Shown piece after piece: positions 23,301 through 35,300 of a stretch of DNA of 64,000 nucleotides (its first letter is position 1; every line of letters starts with the position of its first letter). The translations under genes were made by a program, and so were the position numbers. The DNA comes from Macrostomum hystrix. Lineage: Eukaryota > Platyhelminthes > Macrostomidae. The notes beneath the pieces were generated by a model, which saw nothing but the letters and a program-made list of their open reading frames with translations, had not been told where the DNA came from and made no database searches. The stretch covers positions 6,090,001 to 6,154,000 of the forward strand of contig CATNEN010000024.1 in the NCBI GenBank assembly GCA_950097015.1, in the 5' to 3' direction.

Positions 23301-26300
23301 ATGAGAGAGGGTAAGAATGGGAGGGGGTAAGAATGGGAGGGAGTAAGAATGAGGGAGGGTAAGAATGGGAGAGGATAAGAATCAGAGAGGGTAAGAATGA
23401 GAGAGGGTAAGAATGAGAGAGGGTAAGAATGGGAGAGGGTAAGAATGAGAGAGGTTAAGAATGAGAGAGGGTAAGAATGAGAGAGGGTAAGAATCAGAGA
23501 GGGTAAGAATGAGAGAGGGTAAGAATGGGAGGGGGTAAGAATGGGAGGGAGTAAGAATGAGGGAGGGTAAGAATGGGAGAGGATAAAACAGAAAGAATGA
23601 GAGAGAAAGGGAGAGGGAGAGAGAGATGGAGACTGAGAGATATTTGAAAAAACGATCACTCCAAGTAACTGTAGCGAAGTGAAATTGTAGAGACAGAGTC
23701 ACACTGGCCATTGAGAGTGAGTTTTCTGTTGTTTAGCAGACTCTGCTCTGCCCTTAAGCAACTATAGTCTGTCACACAGAGACAAGTTTTGCATCCTGCT
23801 ATTGCACAACCGAAAGCAAACAGTAGTGCAAAACAAAGGAGAATTGTTAGTGCCAGGTCTGTCATTTTTTCCATTAATAAATTATCAGACAGAGATGCAG
23901 ATGTGAAAGAAAGCGTAAAAATTGCTTAATTTTTTTCTTTTTAGTTTAGCGCGGCCAATTCAATTGGCAACCAGCTTTTCTAGCTGATGATAAACTCACA
24001 CAACAATAATTATTGTATAGTATAGCAACTACCCTGTGTTTAAGGAAAATCATTAGAATCATTTTAAACTTGTCAAGTTGTCCACACTTGAACTCTTGGC
24101 TAAAATTGCTTTCTAATTTAGCTTGAATTCTTTGAAAAGAGTTTTTATCTCTTGAGTATGGCATCTCAAGTTGAGATCGATACCGATTCTGGTCAATTAA
24201 TTGCTAGCTTTCCATTCAAACTTGAAACTGGTCTTCTCTCCGCGTCTTACCGCGAAAACACATCGGCAAGAATTACCGAAGTCAGAAAAGCGAAAATTAG
24301 ATTTAAAAAGCGAATTACGGACTCACTTGCAGAATTTAATACCGCCAGGATAGCTGCTGCAGCTACCGTTGTGCAGGCAGTACTGGGCTGGGCACGACTC
24401 TGCGGAGTAGGTAAAGGCTCGAGTGAGTCAAGGCTTCAGTGAGTGAGTCAAGGCTTGAGTGAGTCAAGGCTTCAGTGAGTGAGTCAAGGCTCGAGTGAGT
24501 CAAGGCTCGAGTGAGTGAGTCAAGGCTCGAGTGAGTCAAGGCTTGAGTGAGTGAGTCAAGGCTTCAGTGAGTGAGTCAAGGCTCGAGTGAGTCAAGGCTC
24601 GAGTGAGTGAGTCAAGGCTTCAGTGAGTGAGTCAAGGCTCGAGTGAGTCAAGGTTCGAGTGAGTGAGTCAAGGCTTGAGTGAGTGAGTCAAGGCTTGAGT
24701 GAGTGAGTCAAGGCTTGAGTGAGTGAGTCAAGGCTTGAGTGAGTGAGTCAAGGCTTGAGTGAGTCAAGGCTTGAGTGAGTGAGTCAAGGCTTGAGTGAGT
24801 GAGTCAAGGCTTGAGTGAGTGAGTCAAGGCTTGAGTGAGTCAAGGCTTGAGTGAGTGAGTCAAGGCTCGAGTGAGTCAAGGCTTGAGTGAGTGAGTCAAG
24901 GCTCGAGTGAGTCAAGGCTTGAGTGAGTGAGTCAAGGCTTGAGTGAGTGAGTCAAGGCTTGAGTGAGTCAAGGCTTGAGTGAGTCAAGGCTTGAGTGAGT
25001 CAAGGCTTGAGTGAGTCAAGGCTTGAGTGAGTCAAGGCTTGAGTGAGTCAAGGCTTGAGTGAGTCAAGGCTTGAGTGAGTCAAGGCTTGAGTGAGTCAAG
25101 GCTTGAGTGAGTCAAGGCTTGAGTGAGTCAAGGCTTGAGTGAGTCAAGGCTTGAGTGAGTCAAGGCTTGAGTGAGTCAAGGCTTGAGTGAGTCAAGGCTT
25201 GAGTGAGTCAAGGCTTGAGTGATTGAGTCAAGGCTTCTATGAATGAGTCATAAAGTTCCAATGAGTGAGTCATTAGGACTTGTATGAATGAGTCGTAGAG
25301 ACCTAAAATTAATCCAAGTGAAGAGAAAAAGTTAATTTTTTGAAAATTAGCAATTAATTAATGAAAGTGACTTTAGAGTCTCATTGCGCGCACAGAGCAC
25401 TGGTACAAAATGGGTTTGCAAAAAGTGCTTCATAAGAAGTCCATAGACGATGCTTGGCACCCAACTGAATCCCAGAGCAGATGAGATGATGTGGTAGAGA
25501 CCTCCTGCCTGTTGCACCAATGTCCCCACAATCGCATATAATGTCCCGCCAGCATTGGGCCTACTAATCTGTGCAATTAGCTTGAAATGATCGGAAAGTC
25601 TTGGACCCACTTATTCGGCAGTTGATGGATTGGCTGGCTCAATAGATGTCAGTTAAAGATGGGAATGTAGAAATTTTCCTAGAAGCCGTCATCTTTAGGA
25701 ATCATTTTGAGTAGCTGAGCGAGCTCGGCTAGTCCGCAGTTCTTTGCCTTTTAAATTTCCCTTCGTTCAGTCTCTTTCCCCAGTCCTTCAGGGTGCCAGT
25801 CTCTTTCCCCAGTCCTTCAGGGTGTCAGTCTCTTTCCCTCCAGTTCTTCAGGGTGTCAGTCTCTTTCCCACCAGTCCTTCAGGGTGTCAGTCTCTTTCCC
25901 TCCAGTCCTTCAGGGTGTCAGTCTCTTTCCCACCAGTCCTTCAGGGTGTCAGTTCCTTTCCCACCAGTCCTTCAGGGTGTCAGTCTCTTTCCCACCAGTC
26001 CTTCAGGGTGTCAGTTCCTTTCCCACCAGTCCTTCAGGGTGTCAGTCTCTTTCCCACCAGTCCTTCAGGGTGTCAGTTCCTTTCCCACCAGTCCTTCAGG
26101 GTGTCAGTTACTTTGAAGAAGAACCAATAAATTATAATTGTGACATTTTCTCACCGTCAATGGCAGTTGGCGCTGTTGTGGTGAGGGGTACAGTTGGCAG
26201 AACAGATTGCACTAAAAATTAAATGTTTTAAATATGTTAATTTACACATATTTTCACTGAGATCTGATTGGTCAATGCATTTTGCACCAATTATAATCGG

Positions 26301-29300
26301 GTATGTACATAAATGTAAACATTTTTCAGTGTCACCTAACTTTTTGATTTCTGATTGGTCGATTCCAACTAGCCAATCAGAATAAGTGGGAAGGGTATCG
26401 ATGTACGAGTACAAAGAAATGTACACAAAAACTCGCTGTTTTCAAATCAGCGCAAAATTTTTATTTAGTAAATCTCCGACTTAATTTTTATTCTTAGCAC
26501 GAATTCTTGTTTGCCAACAGGATAAAATTGTTAAATATATTTTTCACCTGGACAAGCGGACAAGCGACACTTGACATTTGAGATCCCACTTTACAAAGTG
26601 TAGCTACACAAATTTAAGGAAAGAGCATATACGTACTTAGGCTTACCTGCAACGTAGACCCACTTCTGTATTGAGCCGTGATTGTTCTCAGCTTTGCAGG
26701 TGTAGTTGCCGGAGTCGCCAACAGTGATACGCGATACCTGCAGTGTAGACACCAGCTGCCTGGGAATGGGGTTTGGAAGTTTGGAAAGTTGGACAAATCG
26801 TGCTCCGATGCGTTTGTGAGATAAGCTTTGATTGAGGAAGTTGCATTCCATTCTCTCAGAAAACTCAGAGAGTTACATCCCATTCTCTCAGAAAACTCAG
26901 GGAGTTGCATCCCATTCCCTCAGAAAACTCAGGGAGTTACATCCCATTCTCTCAGAAAACTCAGGGAGTTGCATCCCATTCCCTCAGAAAACTCAGGGAG
27001 TTACATCCCATTCTCTCAGAAAACTCAGAGAGTTGCATTCCATTCCCTTAGAAAACTCAGGGAGTTGCATTCCATTCTCTTAGAAAACTCAGGGAGTTGC
27101 ATTCCATTCCCTTAGAAAACTCAGGGAGTTGCATTCCATTCTCTTAGAAAACTCAGAGAGTTGCATTCCATTCCCTTAGAAAACTCAGAGAGTTGCATTC
27201 CATTCCCTTAGAAAACTCAGGGAGTTACATCCCATTCTCTTAGAAAACTCAGAGAGTTGCATTCCATTCCCTTAGAAAACTCAGAGAGTTGCATTCCATT
27301 CCCTTAGAAAACTCAGGGAGTTGCATTCCATTCTCTTAGAAAACTCAGGGAGTTACATCCCATTCCCTTAGAAAACTCAGAGAGTTGCATTCCATTCCCT
27401 CAGAAAACTCAGGGAGTTGCATTCCATTCTCTCAGAAAACTCAGGGAGTTGCATTCCATTCTCTCAGAAAACTCAGGGAGTTGCATTCCATTCTCTCAGA
27501 AAACTCAGGGAGTTGCATTCCATTCTCTCAGAAAACTCAGGGAGTTGCATTCCATTCTCTTAGAAAACTCAGGGAGTTACATCCCATTCCCTTAGAAAAC
27601 TCAGAGAGTTGCATTCCATTCCCTTAGAAAACTCAGGGAGTTGCATCCCATTCTCTCAGAAAACTCAGGGAGTTGCATTCCATTCCCTCAGAAAACTCAG
27701 AGAGTTACATCCCATTCTCTTAGAAAACTCAGGGAGTTGCATTCCATTCCCTTAGAAAACTCAGGGAGTTGCATTCCATTCCCTTAGAAAACTCAGGGAG
27801 TTGCATTCCATTCCCTTAGAAAACTCAGGGAGTTGCATTCCATTCCCTTAGAAAACTCAGGGAGTTGCATTCCATTCCCTTAGAAAACTCAGGGAGTTGC
27901 ATTCCATTCCCTTAGAAAACTCAGAGAGTTGCATTCCATTCCCTTAGAAAACTCAGAGAGTTGCATCCCATTCTCTCAGAAAACTCAGGGAGTTGCATTC
28001 CATTCCCTTAGAAAACTCAGGGAGTTGCATTCCATTCCCTTAGAAAACTCAGGGAGTTGCATTCCATTCCCTTAGAAAACTCAGGGAGTTGCATTCCATT
28101 CCCTTAGAAAACTCAGGGAGTTGCATCCCATTCTCTTAGAAAACTCAGGGAGTTACATCCCATTCTCTCAGAAAACTCAGGGAGTTGCATTCCATTCCCT
28201 CAGAAAACTCAGGGAGTTGCATTCCATTCTCTCAGAAAACTCAGGGAGTTGCATTCCATTCCCTTAGAAAACTCAGAGAGTTACATCCCATTCTCTCAGA
28301 AAACTCAGGGAGTTGCATTCCATTCTCTCAGAAAACTCAGGGAGTTGCATTCCATTCTCTGAGAAAACTCAGGGAGTTGCATTCCATTCTCTCAGAAAAT
28401 TCAGGGAGTTGCATCCCATTCTCTCAGAAAACTCAGGGAGTTGCATTCCATTCTCTCAGAAAACTCAGGGAGTTGCATTCCATTCCCTTAGAAAACTCAG
28501 AGAGTTGCATTCCATTCCCTTAGAAAACTGAGAGAGTTGCATTCCATTCCCTTAGAAAACTGAGAGAGTTGCATTCCATTCCCTTAGAAAACTCAGGGAG
28601 TTGCATTCCATTCTCTTAGAAAACTCAGGGAGTTACATCCCATTCCCTTAGAAAACTCAGAGAGTTGCATTCCATTCCCTTAGAAAACTCAGGGAGTTGC
28701 ATCCCATTCTCTTAGAAAACTCAGAGAGTTGCATTCCATTCCCTCAGAAAACTCAGAGAGTTGCATTCCATTCCCTTAGAAAACTCAGGGAGTTGCATTC
28801 CATTCCCTTAGAAAACTCAGGGAGTTGCATTCCATTCCCTTAGAAAACTCAGGGAGTTGCATTCCATTCCCTTAGAAAACTCAGGGAGTTGCATTCCATT
28901 CCCTTAGAAAACTCAGGGAGTTGCATTCCATTCCCTTAGAAAACTCAGGGAGTTGCATCCCATTCTCTTAGAAAACTCAGGGAGTTGCATTCCATTCCCT
29001 TAGAAAACTCAGAGAGTTACATTCCATTCTCTTAGAAAACTCAGGGAGTTGCATCCCATTCTCTCAGAAAACTCAGGGAGTTGCATTCCATTCTCTCAGA
29101 AAACTCAGGGAGTTGCATCCCATTCTCTCAGAAAACTCAGGGAGTTGCATTCCATTCCCTTAGAAAACTCAGGGAGTTGCATCCCATTCTCTTAGAAAAC
29201 TCAGGGAGTTGCATTCCATTCTCTCAGAAAACTCAGAGAGTTGCATCCCATTCTCTCAGAAAACTCAGGGAGTTGCATTCCATTCCCTTAGAAAACTCAG

Positions 29301-32300
29301 GGAGTTGCATTCCATTCCCTTAGAAAACTCAGGGAGTTGCATTCCATTCCCTTAGAAAACTCAGGGAGTTGCATTCCATTCCCTTAGAAAACTCAGGGAG
29401 TTGCATCCCATTCTCTTAGAAAACTCAGGGAGTTGCATTCCATTCTCTCAGAAAACTCAGGGAGTTGCATTCCATTCCCTTAGAAAACTCAGGGAGTTAC
29501 ATCCCATTCTCTCAGAAAACTCAGGGAGTTGCATCCCATTCTCTCAGAAAACTCAGGGAGTTGCATTCCATTCCCTCAGAAAACTCAGGGAGTTGCATTC
29601 CATTCTCTCAGAAAACTCAGGGAGTTGCATTCCATTCCCTTAGAAAACTCAGAGAGTTACATCCCATTCTCTCAGAAAACTCAGGGAGTTGCATTCCATT
29701 CTCTCAGAAAACTCAGGGAGTTGCATTCCATTCTCTGAGAAAACTCAGGGAGTTGCATTCCATTCTCTCAGAAAATTCAGGGAGTTGCATCCCATTCTCT
29801 CAGAAAACTCAGGGAGTTGCATTCCATTCTCTCAGAAAACTCAGGGAGTTGCATTCCATTCCCTTAGAAAACTCAGAGAGTTGCATTCCATTCCCTTAGA
29901 AAACTGAGAGAGTTGCATTCCATTCCCTTAGAAAACTCAGGGAGTTGCATTCCATTCTCTTAGAAAACTCAGGGAGTTACATCCCATTCCCTTAGAAAAC
30001 TCAGAGAGTTGCATTCCATTCCCTTAGAAAACTCAGGGAGTTGCATCCCATTCTCTCAGAAAACTCAGGGAGTTGCATTCCATTCCCTCAGAAAACTCAG
30101 AGAGTTACATCCCATTCTCTTAGAAAACTCAGGGAGTTGCATTCCATTCCCTTAGAAAACTCAGGGAGTTGCATTCCATTCCCTTAGAAAACTCAGGGAG
30201 TTGCATTCCATTCCCTTAGAAAACTCAGGGAGTTGCATTCCATTCCCTTAGAAAACTCAGGGAGTTGCATTCCATTCCCTTAGAAAACTCAGGGAGTTGC
30301 ATTCCATTCCCTTAGAAAACTCAGGGAGTTGCATTCCATTCCCTTAGAAAACTCAGGGAGTTGCATTCCATTCCCTTAGAAAACTCAGGGAGTTGCATCC
30401 CATTCCCTTAGAAAACTCAGGGAGTTGCATTCCATTCCCTTAGAAAACTCAGGGAGTTGCATTCCATTCCCTTAGAAAACTCAGGGAGTTGCATTCCATT
30501 CCCTTAGAAAACTCAGAGAGTTACATTCCATTCTCTTAGAAAACTCAGGGAGTTACATCCCATTCTCTTAGAAAACTCAGGGAGTTGCATTCCATTCCCT
30601 TAGAAAACTCAGGGAGTTGCATTCCATTCCCTCAGAAAACTCAGAGAGTTACATCCCATTCTCTTAGAAAACTCAGGGAGTTGCATTCCATTCCCTTAGA
30701 AAACTCAGGGAGTTGCATTCCATTCCCTTAGAAAACTCAGGGAGTTGCATTCCATTCCCTTAGAAAACTCAGGGAGTTGCATTCCATTCCCTTAGAAAAC
30801 TCAGGGAGTTGCATTCCATTCCCTTAGAAAACTCAGGGAGTTGCATCCCATTCTCTTAGAAAACTCAGGGAGTTGCATTCCATTCCCTTAGAAAACTCAG
30901 AGAGTTACATTCCATTCTCTCAGAAAACTCAGGGAGTTGCATCCCATTCTCTCAGAAAACTCAGGGAGTTGCATTCCATTCTCTCAGAAAACTCAGGGAG
31001 TTGCATTCCATTCTCTGAGAAAACTCAGGGAGTTGCATTCCATTCTCTCAGAAAATTCAGGGAGTTGCATCCCATTCTCTCAGAAAACTCAGGGAGTTGC
31101 ATTCCATTCTCTCAGAAAACTCAGGGAGTTGCATCCCATTCTCTCAGAAAACTCAGGGAGTTGCATTCCATTCCCTTAGAAAACTCAGAGAGTTGCATTC
31201 CATTCTCTCAGAAAACTCAGGGAGTTGCATTCCATTCCCTTAGAAAACTCAGAGAGTTGCATTCCATTCCCTTAGAAAACTCAGAGAGTTGCATTCCATT
31301 CCCTTAGAAAACTCAGGGAGTTGCATTCCATTCCCTTAGAAAACTCAGGGAGTTGCATCCCATTCTCTTAGAAAACTCAGGGAGTTGCATTCCATTCTCT
31401 CAGAAAACTCAGGGAGTTGCATTCCATTCCCTTAGAAAACTCAGGGAGTTACATCCCATTCTCTCAGAAAACTCAGGGAGTTGCATCCCATTCTCTCAGA
31501 AAACTCAGGGAGTTGCATTCCATTCCCTCAGAAAACTCAGGGAGTTGCATTCCATTCTCTCAGAAAACTCAGGGAGTTGCATCCCATTCTCTCAGAAAAC
31601 TCAGGGAGTTGCATTCCATTCCCTCAGAAAACTCAGGGAGTTGCATTCCATTCTCTCAGAAAACTCAGGGAGTTACATCCCATTCCCTTAGAAAACTCAG
31701 AGAGTTGCATTCCATTCCCTTAGAAAACTCAGGGAGTTGCATCCCATTCTCTCAGAAAACTCAGGGAGTTGCATTCCATTCCCTCAGAAAACTCAGGGAG
31801 TTACATCCCATTCTCTTAGAAAACTCAGGGAGTTGCATTCCATTCCCTTAGAAAACTCAGAGAGTTACATTCCATTCTCTTAGAAAACTCAGGGAGTTGC
31901 ATTCCATTCCCTTAGAAAACTCAGAGAGTTACATTCCATTCTCTTAGAAAACTCAGGGAGTTGCATCCCATTCTCTCAGAAAACTCAGGGAGTTGCATTC
32001 CATTCTCTCAGAAAACTCAGGGAGTTGCATTCCATTCCCTTAGAAAACTCAGGGAGTTGCATCCCATTCTCTCAGAAAACTCAGGGAGTTGCATTCCATT
32101 CCCTTAGAAAACTCAGAGAGTTACATCCCATTCTCTCAGAAAACTCAGGGAGTTGCATTCCATTCTCTCAGAAAACTCAGGGAGTTGCATTCCATTCTCT
32201 CAGAAAACTCAGGGAGTTGCATTCCATTCCCTTAGAAAACTCAGGGAGTTGCATTCCATTCTCTCAGAAAACTCAGGGAGTTGCATTCCATTCTCTCAGA

Positions 32301-35300
32301 AAACTCAGGGAGTTGCATCCCATTCTCTCAGAAAACTCAGGGAGTTGCATTCCATTCCCTTAGAAAACTCAGGGAGTTGCATCCCATTCTCTCAGAAAAC
32401 TCAGGGAGTTGCATCCCATTCTCTCAGAAAACTCAGGGAGTTGCATTCCATTCCCTCAGAAAACTCAGGGAGTTGCATTCCATTCTCTCAGAAAACTCAG
32501 GGAGTTGCATTCCATTCCCTTAGAAAACTCAGAGAGTTACATCCCATTCTCTCAGAAAACTCAGGGAGTTGCATTCCATTCTCTGAGAAAACTCAGGGAG
32601 TTGCATTCCATTCTCTCAGAAAATTCAGGGAGTTGCATCCCATTCTCTCAGAAAACTCAGGGAGTTGCATTCCATTCTCTCAGAAAACTCAGGGAGTTGC
32701 ATTCCATTCTCTCAGAAAATTCAGGGAGTTGCATCCCATTCTCTCAGAAAACTCAGGGAGTTGCATCCCATTCTCTCAGAAAACTCAGGGAGTTGCATTC
32801 CATTCTCTCAGAAAACTCAGGGAGTTGCATTCCATTCTCTCAGAAAATTCAGGGAGTTGCATTCCATTCCCTTAGAAAACTCAGAGAGTTGCATTCCATT
32901 CTCTCAGAAAACTCAGGGAGTTGCATCCCATTCTCTCAGAAAACTCAGGGAGTTGCATCCCATTCTCTCAGAAAACTCAGGGAGTTGCATTCCATTCCCT
33001 TAGAAAACTCAGGGAGTTGCATCCCATTCTCTCAGAAAACTCAGGGAGTTGCATCCCATTCTCTCAGAAAACTCAGGGAGTTGCATTCCATTCCCTTAGA
33101 AAACTCAGGGAGTTGCATTCCATTCTCTCAGAAAACTCAGGGAGTTGCATTCCATTCTCTCAGAAAACTCAGGGAGTTGCATTCCATTCCCTTAGAAAAC
33201 TCAGAGAGTTGCATCCCATTCTCTCAGAAAACTCAGGGAGTTGCATTCCATTCTCTCAGAAAACTCAGGGAGTTGCATTCCATTCCCTCAGAAAACTCAG
33301 AGAGTTACATATTCTAGCTTTACTCTAAAGTTGGCGCGCACGCAAAGCATTCCAGCCCTTCAGTTCTCTACAGTGAAGTCCGCAACCAATTGGCAGAACT
33401 GCAGAGGCTGTCCATGAGAATCCGGGCTCAACAGGGAATCCGAAACCATCCCCACCCGAAACTTCGGTCTCAGCTGGGTCTCAATTCTCTGATCCCGCAT
33501 CCAATGGTCTCCGCTAGCCCGGACCTTCGGAGAATCAATCCCTCAAAGCGATCGTTAAGTCCCCTATTAATTGGCGGATTTCGGGTGCTAGGGGGAATCA
33601 TGGTACGCGTGTCTGCCGATTTCTTAGAAACGCGTCACTTTACGCGCGAGAGCATCTCTGACGATTCATTACTGTACAGGGGTTGTGCCATGATTTGGCC
33701 GGACAGAACTCTTGGATTCGATGTCACATGTAATTCTATGTCGTTAATACGAGTTGACGAAACTGTTTTTTAAAGGCCTTTTTCAATCCAATGCTTCCTA
33801 TTTTATTGTGCAGTCCGAAAAAAGGCAATCTGAAACCTGAAACTGAAACTGAATCTGAATCTGAATCCGAATCCGAATCTGAATCTGAATCTGAATCTGA
33901 ATCCGAATCCGAATCTGAATCTGAATCCGAATCCGAATCTGAATCTGAATCTGAATCTGAATCTGAATCCGAATCTGAATCCGAAATCGTGGTCCGAATT
34001 CGGGATCTCGGTCGCTCTGTACTAAATACGGCTCAGAGGCCACTCGTTGAGGAGTCACTGAGCGGGCGCAGGTGGCAACCGTTGCTAGGAAAACTATTAG
34101 CACTGGAAAATTCCCAGATACTCTCGCACCCGGCGGGCGAGCTTAATGACGGCAGTTCCTTCAGGAGAACCTTGGCAACGTCTTCTGAAGGACGGCAGAG
34201 CATAAAAAGACAGCGTCTGACGCTGAAACACAAACACACTTGCAAGCCAGCTCATCCAACTTAATCATAGGCCTTTGAGCAGTGCGCGTGTGCGTGCTCA
34301 AACTGAGTCTATTTGAGTCGATGGGGGTTCAAATTTAGTCAGATATTACCTCTATGCAAGAATTGAGCATTTCAAAGGACCCCGCATGCAGTCCGCATTG
34401 TCTGAGCAGCTCTTAGCCATTATTTTGCTAACTAGTAAAACAAAAAACAAATTATTAAAACAATAATTTAGTTTTAATCCTAAATAGAGTTTTCATTTGT
34501 GAAACTTATGAGAACTTGTGTAATGAGTACAGTGCAGCACAGAGAATGGGAGCCTTCAAGCTGGTCTTGGTCAGCTGGCTGCAATTTGCGCGCTCTGGAT
34601 CGAATTTCAGATTGTTGTCAATGCGATGGGGTTGAGAAAATGGAGAAAAATTGCCTTGCGAGGCTGATTGGTCTGAGAGAATGCTCCGGCTGCCGCTGTG
34701 AGTCTCTACTCCACCATGTCTCTTGAACTGAACCTGTCCTTCTCCCTTTCCTTCTCCCTGCCCTTCTCCCTGCCCTTCTCCCTGCCCTTCTCCCTGCCCT
34801 TCTCCCTGCCCTTCTCCCTGCCCTTCTCCCTGCCCTTCTCCCTGCCCTTCTCCCTGTCCTTCTCCCTGCCCTTCTCCCTGCCCTTCTCCCTGCCCTTCTC
34901 CCTGTCCTTCTCCCTGCCCTTCTCCCTGCCCTTCTCCCTGTCCTACTCCCTGTCCTTCTCCCTGTCCTTCTCCCTGTCCTACTACCTGTCCTTCTCCCTG
35001 TCCTTCTCCCTGTCCTACTCCCTGTCCTTCTCCCTGTCCTACTCCCTGTCCTACTCCCTGTCCTTCTCCCTGTCCTACTCCCTGTCCTTCTCCCTGTCCT
35101 TCTCCCTGCCCTTCTCCCTGCCCTTCTCCCTGCCCTTCTCCCTGCCCTTCTCCCTGCCCTTCTCCCTGCCCTTCTCCCTGCCCTTCTCCCTGCCCTTCTC
35201 CCTGCCCTTCTCCCTGCCCTTCTCCCTGTCCTTCTCCCTGTCCTTCTCCCTGCCCTTCTCCCTGTCCTTCTCCCTGTCCTTCTCCCTGTCCTTCTCCCTG

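Noticed and set aside
23656-23874. Considered as the EGF-encoding exon of the growth-factor gene
   Set aside because: Cysteine spacing does not fit, and the exon at 24327-24399 gives a correct EGF pattern with matching phases.
24152-24442. 96-codon plus-strand frame
   Set aside because: It is the antisense shadow of growth-factor exon 5.
33791-34264. 157-codon plus-strand frame with Glu-Ser repeats
   Set aside because: The first half is a GAATCT/GAATCC hexamer; the rest has no recognised domain and lies antisense in an intron.
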